From Mycobacteriales bacterium (GTDB lineage: Bacteria > Actinomycetota > Actinomycetes > Mycobacteriales > CADCTP01): a DNA stretch of 64,000 nt. The position numbers and the translations under genes are program-made. Positions within the stretch are counted from its first letter, which is position 1, and every line of letters begins with the position of its first letter. Positions 1 to 10,270 of the stretch are shown piece by piece. The stretch spans positions 81,782 to 145,781 of the forward strand of contig DASYKU010000048.1 in assembly GCA_035995165.1 (NCBI GenBank), given 5' to 3'. A model generated the notes under the pieces. That model saw nothing but the letters and a program-made list of their open reading frames with translations, had not been told where the DNA came from and did no database searches.

Positions 1-1086
1 GAGGAGCAGGAGCTGCCGTACGAGCGGCCCGCGCTGTCCAAGGACTACCTGCTCGGCAAGACCGGCGAGCTGCAGGTCCACGACGCCGGCTGGTACGCCG
101 ACCACCAGGTCGACGTCCGGACCGGGGTCCGGGCCACCGCCGTCGACCGGGACGCGCACCTGGTCCGGGTCGGCTCCGAGCTGATCCCGTACGAGGACCT
201 GGTGCTCGCGACCGGCGCCCGGCCCCGGCTGCTCCCGATCCCCGGCGCCGACCGGCCCGGCGTGCACACGCTGCGGACCCGGGCCGACAGCGACCGGCTC
301 CGCGAGGCGCTGGACCGCGACGAGCGCTGGGTGATCATCGGCGGCGGCTGGATCGGCCTGGAGGTCGCGGCCGCGGCGATCGCGCACGGTCGCGTGGTGA
401 CCGTGCTGGAGCACGCGTCGCTGCCGCTGCAGCGGGTGCTCGGCGACCGGCTCGGCCGCTACTTCCTCGACCTGCATCTCGGCAACGGCGTCGACCTGCG
501 GACCGGCAGCGAGGTCCGGGCGATCGAACGGTCCGGGCCCGGCCTGCGGGTGCACGCGAGCGACGGGTCGATCGACGCCGACACGGTCGTGATGGCGGTC
601 GGGGCCGCGCCGAACACCGAGCTCGCGGCCGGGCTGGCGGTGGACAACGGCATCGTCGTGGACCGGCAGCTGCGCACCGCCGACCCGCACGTGCTCGCCG
701 CCGGCGACGTCGCGACCGCGGACAACACCGCGCTGGGCCGGGCATTGCGGGTGGAGCACTGGGACAACGCGATCCGCCAGGGCCGCCTCGCCGCCCGCAC
801 GATCCTCGGCACCGGCGACGAGTACGACTGGCAGCCGTACTTCTTCACCGACCAGTACGACCTCGGCATGGAGTACGTCGGCCACGGCACCCCGGGCGAT
901 CAGGTCCTGATCCGCGGCAGCCTGCTCAGCGGCGAGTTCATCGCCTTCTGGGCCGACGGGGAGCGGATCACCGCCGCGATGAACGTCAACCTCTGGGACG
1001 TCAACTCCGAGCTGCGCGGGCTGGTCGGGCGCAGCGTCCCGGCCGCCCGCCTCACCGACATCCATGTCCCGCTCACCGACCTCTAG
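1..1086 (+). CDS. FAD-dependent NAD(P)H:ferredoxin reductase-like protein (3' part)
   Basis: This open frame enters from the left edge; 361 codons are visible and the start lies outside the window. The visible start reads like the E-RPALSKDYL segment of BphA4/rhodocoxin-reductase-type flavoproteins. An ATGARPR segment follows, then a second dinucleotide-binding motif GGGWIGLE (about visible residue 115), an FAD-contacting LAAGDVA segment, and a C-terminal Reductase_C-like domain (from about residue 275). Such enzymes pass electrons from NAD(P)H through FAD to a ferredoxin, often for a P450 or dioxygenase. It ends 11 bases before ccdA and may be co-transcribed with it. A P450 gene lies 14 kb away, but any link is speculation. 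The family is confident and the partner unknown. Confidence 0.88.
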   Translation, partial: EEQELPYERPALSKDYLLGKTGELQVHDAGWYADHQVDVRTGVRATAVDRDAHLVRVGSELIPYEDLVLATGARPRLLPIPGADRPGVHTLRTRADSDRLREALDRDERWVIIGGGWIGLEVAAAAIAHGRVVTVLEHASLPLQRVLGDRLGRYFLDLHLGNGVDLRTGSEVRAIERSGPGLRVHASDGSIDADTVVMAVGAAPNTELAAGLAVDNGIVVDRQLRTADPHVLAAGDVATADNTALGRALRVEHWDNAIRQGRLAARTILGTGDEYDWQPYFFTDQYDLGMEYVGHGTPGDQVLIRGSLLSGEFIAFWADGERITAAMNVNLWDVNSELRGLVGRSVPAARLTDIHVPLTDL

Positions 1087-1097
1087 CCGGGCCCGCG

Positions 1098-1826
1098 GTG
1101 TCGGCCACCGGCTTCGCGCTGGCCTTCGGCGGCGGCGTCGTCTCCTTCCTGTCCCCGTGCGTGCTGCCGCTGGTCCCGGCGTACCTGTCGCTGACCTCCG
1201 GAGTGCCCGGCCGGGTCGGGGCCGTGCGGGCCGGGGCGCTGTTCTGCGGCGGGTTCGCGGTCGTGTTCGTCCTCCTAGGACTGTCGGCGACGGCGCTGGG
1301 GTCGGTGCTGCTGCGCCAGCAGGTCCCGGTCACCCGGCTGGCCGGGGTCGCGGTCGCGGGCCTGGCGGTCGTGCTGGCCCTGCCGGCGGTCTCGGCCCGC
1401 CCGGCGGGCCGGTTCGCCGGGCGGGACCTCCGGTTCCGGCCGCGGCTGGCCCGGCTCGGGGCCTGGGGTGCGCCGGTGGCCGGGGCGGCGTTCGGGTTCG
1501 GCTGGACCCCGTGCATCGGGCCGGTCCTGGGCTCGGTCCTCGCGGTCGCGGCCGACCAGCGCCGGCTCGGCGCGGGCGTGCTGCTGCTCAGCGCGTACGC
1601 GGCCGGGCTGGCGGTGCCGTTCCTGATCGCGGCGCTGGCGCTGGACCGGTCGCTGGTCGCGTTCCGGTTCCTCCGGCGGCACTCGGCCGTGCTGGCGCTG
1701 GGATCGGCCGCGGTCCTCGGGACGTACGGGGTGCTGCTGGCCTTCGACCGGCTGGACAGCGTCACCGTGGCGCTCCAGCACGGGATGACCACGCTCGGCC
1801 TCGGCCGGCTGGTCGGACTCGGGTGA
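1098..1826 (+). CDS. ccdA: CcdA-type thiol-disulfide electron transporter
   Basis: A 242-residue polytopic membrane protein of the CcdA/DsbD-beta family. These proteins carry reducing equivalents from cytoplasmic thioredoxin across the membrane to extracytoplasmic thiol proteins, which keep apocytochrome c cysteines reduced. The two signature cysteines are visible: LSPCVLPLVP with Cys21 and GWTPCIGP with Cys139. About six hydrophobic segments are present, close to the usual CcdA length. The GTG start follows the upstream stop by 11 bases. Position at the head of a ccm operon fits a role in reducing CcmG/CcmH. CcdA is normally paired with System II in actinobacteria, so its use here with System I genes is notable. 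Confidence 0.93.
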   Translation: MSATGFALAFGGGVVSFLSPCVLPLVPAYLSLTSGVPGRVGAVRAGALFCGGFAVVFVLLGLSATALGSVLLRQQVPVTRLAGVAVAGLAVVLALPAVSARPAGRFAGRDLRFRPRLARLGAWGAPVAGAAFGFGWTPCIGPVLGSVLAVAADQRRLGAGVLLLSAYAAGLAVPFLIAALALDRSLVAFRFLRRHSAVLALGSAAVLGTYGVLLAFDRLDSVTVALQHGMTTLGLGRLVGLG

Positions 1827-1833
1827 GCCCGTC

Positions 1834-2496
1834 GTGATCGACCCCCTCGCACGGACGACGAGCGCGGTCGGCCTGGTCCGGGTGACGCGGCTGTTCGACG
1901 GCCTGGCCGCGGTCAGCCAGATCAGCCTGGAGCTCGCCCTCGGCGAGACGGTCTGGCTGCGCGGCTCCAACGGCTCCGGCAAGTCCACGCTGCTGCGGCT
2001 GGTCGCGACCGCGATCTCCCCCACGTACGGCGGCGGCACGGTGCTCGGCCACGACCTCACCCGCGGCCGGGCCGCGATCCGCGCCGAGACGGACCTGGTC
2101 GGCCACCAGACCCGGCTCTACGACGACCTCACCGCCGCGGAGAACCTGCGCTTCGCCGCCGACCTGCACGGCCTGGATCCCGGCGGGATCCCGGCGGCGC
2201 TGGACCGGGTCGGGCTGCAGGAGGTCGCGACGGTCCGGGCGGCCAGCTTCTCCCAGGGCATGCGGCAGCGCCTCGTGCTGGCCCGCTGCCTGCTGCGGGC
2301 GCCGCGGCTCATCCTGCTCGACGAGCCGTACGCGGGGCTGGATCCGGACGCCCGCACCGTCGTCGACGACCTGCTCGCCGGCGCCCGCGGAGCCGGCCGC
2401 ACGATCGTGATCGCCAGCCACGACCCACCCCCACCCCGGTTCGTGGACCGGACCCTGCTGATGGACGGCGGCCGGCTCTCGGGCGGGCCACCGTGA
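1834..2496 (+). CDS. ccmA: Heme exporter ATP-binding subunit CcmA
   Basis: A 220-residue ABC ATPase. It shows Walker A (GSNGSGKS, about residues 45-52), a Q-loop region, a signature-like SQGMRQR, Walker B (LILLDEP) and a switch histidine (ASHD). In System I cytochrome c biogenesis, CcmA powers release of heme-loaded CcmE from the CcmCDE complex together with CcmB. The GTG start is 7 bases after ccdA, and the stop overlaps the ccmB start by 4 bases (GTGA), implying translational coupling. ABC ATPases are hard to assign alone; the call rests on the ccmB-ccmH context and the short single-domain length. Confidence 0.93.
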   Translation: MIDPLARTTSAVGLVRVTRLFDGLAAVSQISLELALGETVWLRGSNGSGKSTLLRLVATAISPTYGGGTVLGHDLTRGRAAIRAETDLVGHQTRLYDDLTAAENLRFAADLHGLDPGGIPAALDRVGLQEVATVRAASFSQGMRQRLVLARCLLRAPRLILLDEPYAGLDPDARTVVDDLLAGARGAGRTIVIASHDPPPPRFVDRTLLMDGGRLSGGPP

Positions 2497-3164
2497 CCGC
2501 CCGGGTGATCCGCGCGATCGCGGCCAAGGACCTGCGGATCGAGCTCCGCAGCCGGTCGGCGGTGAACGCGGTCCTGCCGTTCGCGGCGACGATCCTGCTC
2601 GCGCTCGGGTTCGCGCTCGGGCCCGACCGGCTGCTGCTGCAGCAGACCGCGCCCGGGCTGCTCTGGGTCGCGGCGCTGTTCGCCTCGGTCGAGCTCTGCC
2701 ATCGGGCGTACCTGACCGAGGCGGCCAACGGCGCCCTGGAGGGCCTGCTGCTCGGGCCCGCCGACAAGGGAGCCGTCTTCCTCGGCAAGGCCGCGGCCGC
2801 GTTCGTCCAGCTGCTGGCGCTGTTCGTGGTCACCACCGGCATCGTGATCGTGTTGTTCGGGCTGCCGCTCGGGCCGGACCCGGCGCTGCTCGCGCTGACC
2901 GCGGTGCTGGGTGTCGCCGGGCTCAGCGCCATGGGCGCGCTGCTGGGGCTGCTCGCCGTCCAGGGGCGGACCCGGCAGGCGGCGCTGCCGGTCATCGTGC
3001 TGCCGCTGGTGACCCCGGTGATCATCGCCGCGACCCGGGCCACGGTCGCGCTCACCCAGGGCCAGTCGGCCGGCGTGGGCGGCTGGCTGGGGCTGCTCGT
3101 CGCGTTCGACGCGGCCTTCCTGGCCGCCGGCTACCTGGTCTACGGAAACCTGCTCGAAGACTGA
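2493..3164 (+). CDS. ccmB: Heme exporter membrane subunit CcmB
   Basis: A 223-residue membrane protein with about six hydrophobic helices and the short basic N-terminus typical of CcmB (VIRAIAAKDLRIELRSRSAV). It matches the usual CcmB length of about 220. It forms the permease of the CcmAB ABC complex. The GTG start overlaps the ccmA stop. After it comes an 89-base gap, the only sizeable break in the ccm run, before the inserted c-type cytochrome gene. That gap contains a TTGACA hexamer at 3176-3181, but no convincing -10 partner was found. Confidence 0.93.
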   Translation: MTARVIRAIAAKDLRIELRSRSAVNAVLPFAATILLALGFALGPDRLLLQQTAPGLLWVAALFASVELCHRAYLTEAANGALEGLLLGPADKGAVFLGKAAAAFVQLLALFVVTTGIVIVLFGLPLGPDPALLALTAVLGVAGLSAMGALLGLLAVQGRTRQAALPVIVLPLVTPVIIAATRATVALTQGQSAGVGGWLGLLVAFDAAFLAAGYLVYGNLLED

Positions 3165-3253
3165 CTCCCGGGCCATTGACAACCCGATGGCGACCGGACA
3201 CGCTCTAACGACCAGATTGACTAGCTTTAGAAAGCAGATCGAGGTGACGTGGC

Positions 3254-4618
3254 ATGGGCCGCTCGAGAAGGATCGGCGTCGCCCTGGCGGTCGCCGTGGC
3301 CGGAGCACTCACGGCAACGATGCTGGTGGCGGTGTCGGCCGGGTTGTCCCCGGTCGCGGCCGGGCCCACCGGCGGGACGCAGAGCGTCGGATCGGGTTCG
3401 TCCGCGGTCCGGCCCATCGACGCGCTGGTGGCGCAGGGGAAGCAGACCTTCCGGTTCGACACCTTCGGTGACCAGGCGTTCTGGGGCGACACGCTGCACC
3501 TGAACCAGGCCATCGCCGGCGCCGCCAACGGCGGGGTCGGGCCCGGGGTCAGCCCGAGGACCGCGCTGTCGGTCGGGCTCAAGGTCGACGTCGACGCGCT
3601 GCCCGGCGCGGTCCGGACGGCGATCGTGAACGGTCAGGTGAACCTGGACGACCCGGCGGTCACCCTGACCCTGCTCAAGCTCAACTCCGTGGTCGGCGTC
3701 AAGGGGATCTTCGACCGCGCCGGCAAGCTCAACGCGGTCGGCATCGAGTGCGCCCTCTGTCACTCCACAGTGGACAACTCGCTGGCCCCCGGCATCGGGC
3801 ACCGGCAGGACGGCTGGGCCAACCAGGACCTGAACATCGGCGCGATCATCGGACTGTCGCCGAACCTGCAACCGGTCGCCTCGCTGCTGCACACCGACGT
3901 CCCGACCGTGCACAAGGTGCTCGACGCGTGGGGACCGGGCAAGTTCGACGCCGAGCTGTTCCTGGACGGCAAGGCTTTCCAGCCCAACGGCACCTCGGCG
4001 GCGACGCTGATCCCGCCGGCGTTCGGGCTGGCCGGCGTGAACCTGCACACCTGGACCGGCTGGGGCTCCATCCCGTACTGGAACGCGTTCGTGGCGATCC
4101 TGGAGATGCACGGGCAGGGGACGTTCTTCGACCCGCGGCTGGACAACGCCACGCAGTTCCCGATCGCGGCTGAGAACGGCTTCGGCCACATCACCGCGAA
4201 ACCGGACCTGGTGAGCCCGAAACTGCCGGGCTTGCAGGCGTACCAGCTCTCGTTGAAGGCGCCGACGCCGCCGAAGGGCTCGTTCGACCCGGTGGCCGCG
4301 GCCCGCGGGAAGACGCTGTTCACCGGCCAGGCCGAATGCTCGACCTGCCACGTGGCCCCGACGTTCACCGAACCGGGCGAGAACCTGCACCCCGGCAGCC
4401 AGATCGGCATCGACAACTTCGAGGCCGACCGGTCCCCGACCCACATGTACCGGACCAGCCCGCTGGCCGGCCTGTGGACCCATCAGAAGGACGGCTTCTA
4501 CCACGACGGCCGCTTCCCGGACCTGCTCTCGGTCGTCAAGCACTACGACAGCACGTTCCACCTGAAGCTGTCGGCCCGGCAACAGAGCGATCTCGTGCAG
4601 TACCTGCTCTCCCTGTAG
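3254..4618 (+). CDS. Di-heme c-type cytochrome, cytochrome c peroxidase/MauG-like
   Basis: A 454-residue exported protein with a signal peptide (basic MGRSRR, hydrophobic core to about residue 30, then AAG). It has two CxxCH heme attachment sites: CALCH at Cys166/Cys169/His170 and CSTCH at Cys362/Cys365/His366. Spacing and overall layout match the bacterial di-heme cytochrome c peroxidase/MauG superfamily, where one heme transfers electrons and the other reacts with peroxide or modifies a partner. It is longer than classical CcpA (about 330-350), with extra N-terminal sequence before heme 1. The ATG has a good ribosome site (GAGGTGA, 6 bases away). Placed between ccmB and ccmC, it is probably a direct client of the surrounding maturation system. 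The exact substrate is unknown. Confidence 0.87.
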   Translation: MGRSRRIGVALAVAVAGALTATMLVAVSAGLSPVAAGPTGGTQSVGSGSSAVRPIDALVAQGKQTFRFDTFGDQAFWGDTLHLNQAIAGAANGGVGPGVSPRTALSVGLKVDVDALPGAVRTAIVNGQVNLDDPAVTLTLLKLNSVVGVKGIFDRAGKLNAVGIECALCHSTVDNSLAPGIGHRQDGWANQDLNIGAIIGLSPNLQPVASLLHTDVPTVHKVLDAWGPGKFDAELFLDGKAFQPNGTSAATLIPPAFGLAGVNLHTWTGWGSIPYWNAFVAILEMHGQGTFFDPRLDNATQFPIAAENGFGHITAKPDLVSPKLPGLQAYQLSLKAPTPPKGSFDPVAAARGKTLFTGQAECSTCHVAPTFTEPGENLHPGSQIGIDNFEADRSPTHMYRTSPLAGLWTHQKDGFYHDGRFPDLLSVVKHYDSTFHLKLSARQQSDLVQYLLSL

Positions 4619-4645
4619 TTCGAACCCCTTGGACAGGAGCCACCC

Positions 4646-5395
4646 ATGCGGCGCTTCTACCGCGTGCTCACCGTGCTCGGCAGCCTCCGCGCCCAGCGGA
4701 TCCTGGGCTGGTCGACCCTGCTGGGTCTGCTCGCGACGACGGCGGTCGCGCTGACCGTCGTCCCCGCGGACGCCAACCAGGGCGACGTGCAACGGCTGAT
4801 GTACGTGCACGTGCCGGCCGCATGGGTGGCCTTCCTGTCCTTCGGGGTGGTCTTCCTCGGCAGCGTCGCCTACCTCAGGACCGGGCGTATCCACTGGGAC
4901 CGCATCGCGGTCTCCTCGGCCGAGATCGGCGTGGTGTTCTGCGCGCTGACGATCGTGCTGGGCTCGCTGTGGGGGCGCCCGGTCTGGGGCACCTGGTGGA
5001 CCTGGGATCCCCGGCTCACCACGACCGCGCTGCTGCTGCTGATCTACACCGGCTACCTCTCGCTGCGGCGGGTGGCCGACAGCCCGGCGCGCCGGGCCCG
5101 GTGGTCCGCGGTGGTCGGGGTGATCGGCTTCGTGGACGTGCCGATCGTGCACATGTCCGTGGTGTGGTGGCGGTCGCTGCACCAGGAGGCGACCGTGCTG
5201 CGGCCGGGGTCGCCGACGATCGCGGGCAGCATGCTGGCCACGCTGCTGTTCGCGTTCCTGGTCTTCTCGGTCGCGTACGGCTATCTGATGGCGGCCCGGC
5301 TGCGGGTCGGGCGGCTGGAGGAGCGGGGCGCCGTCCCGGTCTCCACGCCGCGGGCCCGCCGTCCCGCCCCGGTGGGGGGTGTCACCGGTGCATGA
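4646..5395 (+). CDS. ccmC: Heme handling protein CcmC
   Basis: A 249-residue membrane protein of the heme-handling protein family. The tryptophan-rich WWD motif is visible as WGTWWTWDPRLT (about residues 115-126), and flanking conserved histidines (YVHVPAAW and PIVHMSVVWWR) can ligate heme. CcmC moves heme to the extracytoplasmic face and loads it on CcmE. The ATG is preceded by GGAG within GGACAGGAG at a suitable distance. The stop overlaps the start of ccmD, so the two are probably coupled. Length fits the family (about 245). Confidence 0.95.
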   Translation: MRRFYRVLTVLGSLRAQRILGWSTLLGLLATTAVALTVVPADANQGDVQRLMYVHVPAAWVAFLSFGVVFLGSVAYLRTGRIHWDRIAVSSAEIGVVFCALTIVLGSLWGRPVWGTWWTWDPRLTTTALLLLIYTGYLSLRRVADSPARRARWSAVVGVIGFVDVPIVHMSVVWWRSLHQEATVLRPGSPTIAGSMLATLLFAFLVFSVAYGYLMAARLRVGRLEERGAVPVSTPRARRPAPVGGVTGA

Positions 5396-5522
5396 CCTGA
5401 CCTACGTGGTCGCCGGGTACGCCGCGACCGGGGCCGCGCTCGGCGGCTACCGCTGGCGGCTGGCGGTCCGGCTGCGCCGGGCCCGCCGCTACATCGCCAC
5501 GGTCAGCGGGCGAGAACGGTGA
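5388..5522 (+). CDS. ccmD: Small membrane protein CcmD
   Basis: A 44-residue frame starting at GTG 5388, overlapping both neighbours by a few bases (the ccmC stop at 5393-5395 and the ccmE start at 5519). It reads as a short N-terminus with Tyr residues, a single hydrophobic segment (YVVAGYAATGAALGGY) and a strongly basic C-terminus. This is the CcmD layout: one helix with conserved Tyr/Gly-Tyr and a cytoplasmic positive tail. CcmD holds CcmE to CcmC and is needed for holo-CcmE release. It is short enough to be missed by length-cutoff gene finders. Identity rests on size, topology and exact position between ccmC and ccmE. Confidence 0.82.
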   Translation: MHDLTYVVAGYAATGAALGGYRWRLAVRLRRARRYIATVSGRER

Positions 5523-6007
5523 CCCAGGAGCCGATCGCCGCGGCGGTGCCGCAGGACACGGCCCCCGCCCGCTGGCTGCACGGAGCCCGGTTGCGGCTGC
5601 TGATCGGGCTGGCCGTCATCGTGGGCGCGCTGGTCTGGGTCACCGTGCGCGGGCTGACCGGCAGCTTCGTCTACTACCTCACCCCGACCGACGTCGTCAC
5701 CCAGCACAAGGCGCATGTCGGCGAGCGGATCCGGCTCGGCGGGTACGTCGTGCCCGGCAGCGTCGGGCACACCACCAGCACGCTGACCTTCACCGTGACC
5801 GACGGCACCGACTCGGTGCCGGTCTCCGACCTCGGCTCGGTGCCGGAGCTGTTCAAGCCCGGCCAGGGGGTCGTGCTGGAAGGCGCCCTCGGCACCGACG
5901 GGCGCTTCCATTCCGACACGCTGCTGGTCAAGCACAGCGGCGACTACCGGCCGCCGGCGCCGGGCCAGAGACCGCCGAACACCGCCGACCTGGAATCCGG
6001 GGGCTGA
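5519..6007 (+). CDS. ccmE: Heme chaperone CcmE
   Basis: A 162-residue protein with an N-terminal signal anchor (hydrophobic stretch about residues 27-45) followed by an extracytoplasmic OB-fold-like beta domain. The heme-binding motif is HxxxY: His139 and Tyr143 in VKHSGDYRPP. It is therefore the proteobacterial-type histidine chaperone, not the CxxxY variant known from some archaea and other lineages. CcmE takes heme covalently from CcmC and delivers it to CcmF/H. The GTG start overlaps the ccmD stop (GTGA). Confidence 0.95.
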   Translation: MTQEPIAAAVPQDTAPARWLHGARLRLLIGLAVIVGALVWVTVRGLTGSFVYYLTPTDVVTQHKAHVGERIRLGGYVVPGSVGHTTSTLTFTVTDGTDSVPVSDLGSVPELFKPGQGVVLEGALGTDGRFHSDTLLVKHSGDYRPPAPGQRPPNTADLESGG

Positions 6008-6010
6008 GCC

Positions 6011-7992
<1,982 letters not shown>

Positions 7993-7993
<1 letters not shown>

Positions 7994-8529
7994 TGCGCCG
8001 TCGTGTGCTGCTGCTCGCGCTCGTCGCGGCGCTCGTGGCCGGGGTGGTCGCGGTGCTGTCGACCGGTCTCGGCCGGGACCCCGCCGCGACCGCGTCGCCA
8101 CTGGTCGGCCGGACCGCGCCGGACTTCACCCTGTCCGGACTGGACGGCCCGGCGGTGACGCTCTCGACGTTGCGCGGGCAGGTCGTGATCGTCAACTTCT
8201 GGGCGTCCTGGTGCGCCGAGTGCCACGACGAGCAGGACGCGCTCGACCAGACCTGGCAGCGGTACCGGGACGCCGGGGCGGTCGTGCTCGGGGTGGACTT
8301 CCAGGACACCACCGACGGTGCCCGCGACTACGTCCACCAGTCCGGGCTCACCTACCCGGTGGTCGAGGACAAGGACTCCCGGACGGCGCTGGCGTACGGG
8401 ATCCGCGGCATCCCGGAGACGTTCCTGCTCGACCGGTCCGGCCGGATCGTGAACCGGATCATCGGCCGGGTCGACGCCGCCGTGCTGGCCGCGCAGGTCG
8501 ATCCGCTCGTCCGGACGGCCGCGCCGTGA
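7993..8529 (+). CDS. ccmG: Thiol:disulfide oxidoreductase CcmG (DsbE)
   Basis: A 178-residue membrane-anchored thioredoxin-fold protein. Residues 1-25 form a signal anchor, and the active site is WCAEC with Cys74 and Cys77. The cis-proline region GIPETFLLD is typical for CcmG/DsbE. It reduces apocytochrome or CcmH disulfides using electrons from CcdA. The longer open frame running from 6271 is a shadow of ccmF; the ATG at 7993 overlaps the ccmF stop and gives the correct N-terminus. It is coupled to ccmH by a GTGA overlap. Confidence 0.94.
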
Positions 8530-9032
8530 GCCGGCGCTGGTCGGCCGCCGACCTGCTCGTGGCGCTCGCCGCGCTCGCCGCGGTGGTGACCGTCGGGCTG
8601 GTGGCGGCCGGCGGGCACCGGGCGCCGGCGAGCCGGGCCGCGCAGGTCCAGCAGATCGCGTCCGGGCTGCACTGCCCGATCTGCAAGGACCTCTCGGTCG
8701 CCGACTCCCCCGCACCGCTGGCGCAGCAGATGCGCCAGCAGATCGAGCAGGACCTGGCCACCGGGCAGTCGGCCGACCAGATCCGGACCGGGTTCGTCGC
8801 CGCGTACGGGGACTCGGTGCTGATGTCGCCGCCGCGGCACGGGCTGGCGCGGACCGCGTACTACCTGCCGCTGACCGTCGTCGCGGGCGGCGCGCTGCTC
8901 GTGCTGACGTTGCTGCGGCGCTGGCGGCGACTGTCCACTCCGGACGACTCCGAGGCGCCGCCGCCGTTGTCGGCGGCACAGCGGCTGGCGTTGCGGCGGG
9001 CGGTCGAGCGACTGCGGGAGGAGGAGGGATGA
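8526..9032 (+). CDS. ccmH: Cytochrome c maturation protein CcmH
   Basis: A 168-residue protein with an N-terminal hydrophobic anchor, the family motif LHCPICKDLSVADS (Cys50 and Cys53) and a second transmembrane helix near residues 117-137. CcmH presents reduced apocytochrome to CcmF. The first Cys motif is followed by the expected helical region (QQMRQQIEQDLATGQ) and the GDSVLMSPP segment seen in CcmH proteins. The true start is GTG 8526, overlapping the ccmG stop; the long upstream open frame is a shadow. It is coupled to the next gene by ATGA. The TPR half fused to CcmH in E. coli is here a separate gene. Confidence 0.94.
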   Translation: MSRRWSAADLLVALAALAAVVTVGLVAAGGHRAPASRAAQVQQIASGLHCPICKDLSVADSPAPLAQQMRQQIEQDLATGQSADQIRTGFVAAYGDSVLMSPPRHGLARTAYYLPLTVVAGGALLVLTLLRRWRRLSTPDDSEAPPPLSAAQRLALRRAVERLREEEG

Positions 9033-10270
9033 CGGCCGAGTCCGACCGGCAGCGGGCACTGCTGCGGCAACTGCGCGACCTCGACGACGACCGCGCCGCC
9101 GGCAAGATCACCGATGACGACCACCGCCGCCTCCGCGCGCCGCTGGAACGCGCCGCCGCCGCAACCCTCCACCCCGCCAAGCCCCCCGCCGCCGCTGACA
9201 TCCCGACCCGGCGCCCCGGCGCCACCGAGACCCCGACCCGGGGCCCCGGCGCTACCGAGACCCCGACCCGGGGGCGTGGTGCCGCCGAGACCGCGACTCG
9301 GGGGCGTGGTGACGCCGAGACCGCCGAGGCGGCCGCGACCCCCCGGCGCGGGCGGGGCCGCGTACCTGAGCGCAGCAGCGCGACGACGCCTGAGGGCGCG
9401 GAGAACGCGGCCGGGGCCGGGAAGTCTCCGGCGGCTGCGGATGCGGCGGCGGATGCGGCGGCCGGGGCCGGGGGGTCTCCGGCGGCCGCGGATGGGGCGG
9501 TGGGACGGCGGGGGACGGCGGGGGGGCGGCGGAGGCGCCGCGTGGTGACGGTGCTCGCCGCGGCGGCGGCCGTGGCGAGCGTCGCCGTCCTGCTCGCGGG
9601 CGCGATCGCGCCGCGCGGCGCGGGCGAGACGGTGTCCGGGGACGCACCGGCGGCGGCAGCGACGGCGTCGCCGGGTGCCCCGGCCGGCGGATCGGCGGCT
9701 CAGCCCGCCGATCCGCCGGCAGGCAGTCCCGCCGGCCCCGCGGGGCCCGCCACCGGGCCGACGGGAGCCGGGCCGACGGGAGCGGCGGGAGCCGGGCCGA
9801 CGGGAGCGGCGGGCGCCGGGCCGACGGACGCGGCGCAGACCGCGACTCCGGAGCAGGCCGCGGCGATCGACACCGCCGCCCTGGACGTCAAGGCGCACCC
9901 GAAGGACATCGCGAAGCACATCACGCTCGCCCACGCGTACGCGGACGGCGGCGAGGGCCAGCTGGCCGCGGTCGAGTACCTGGCGATCCTCCGGCTCGAC
10001 CCCGGCAACGCCGAGGCGAACACGGCCCTGGCCCTGCTCGCGTTCGAGGTCGGCCAACCGCAGCAGGCCAAGGACATGCTCGACGCGGTGCTGGCCGCGG
10101 ACCCGGCCTACCCGGAGGCGCTCTACGTCCGCGGCCTGGTCCTGCTCTCCGGCCTGCACCAGCCCGCGGCGGCGACCCGGGACCTGCACGCCTACCTCAG
10201 CGCGGCGCCGTACGGGTCGCACCGCACCGCCGCGGAGACCCTGCTCGCGCTGGCCGGCAGCACCCCGTGA
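9029..10270 (+). CDS. ccmI: CcmI-like TPR protein of cytochrome c maturation
   Basis: A 413-residue protein in three parts. A short charged N-terminus (about residues 1-50) resembles the cytoplasmic segment of CcmI. A low-complexity linker carries four 10-residue repeats (residues 60-99). A transmembrane helix follows (about residues 170-190), then a Gly/Ala/Pro/Thr-rich stretch and a C-terminal TPR domain (about residues 270-413, with LAHAYADGGEGQLAAVEYLAIL). CcmI TPR domains chaperone the C-terminal helix of apocytochrome c. Usual CcmI proteins have two N-terminal helices; only one clear helix is seen here. The ATG overlaps the ccmH stop and the end overlaps hemA by GTGA. Family placement rests partly on position. 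Confidence 0.8.
   Translation: MTAESDRQRALLRQLRDLDDDRAAGKITDDDHRRLRAPLERAAAATLHPAKPPAAADIPTRRPGATETPTRGPGATETPTRGRGAAETATRGRGDAETAEAAATPRRGRGRVPERSSATTPEGAENAAGAGKSPAAADAAADAAAGAGGSPAAADGAVGRRGTAGGRRRRRVVTVLAAAAAVASVAVLLAGAIAPRGAGETVSGDAPAAAATASPGAPAGGSAAQPADPPAGSPAGPAGPATGPTGAGPTGAAGAGPTGAAGAGPTDAAQTATPEQAAAIDTAALDVKAHPKDIAKHITLAHAYADGGEGQLAAVEYLAILRLDPGNAEANTALALLAFEVGQPQQAKDMLDAVLAADPAYPEALYVRGLVLLSGLHQPAAATRDLHAYLSAAPYGSHRTAAETLLALAGSTP
9206..9325 (+). repeat. In-frame 30-bp minisatellite in ccmI
   Basis: Four tandem 30-base units at 9206, 9236, 9266 and 9296 encode TRRPGATETP, TRGPGATETP, TRGRGAAETA and TRGRGDAETA. Units 1-2 and units 3-4 form two pairs by sequence. The unit length keeps the frame, so repeat number could change without breaking the protein. 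Confidence 0.9.
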
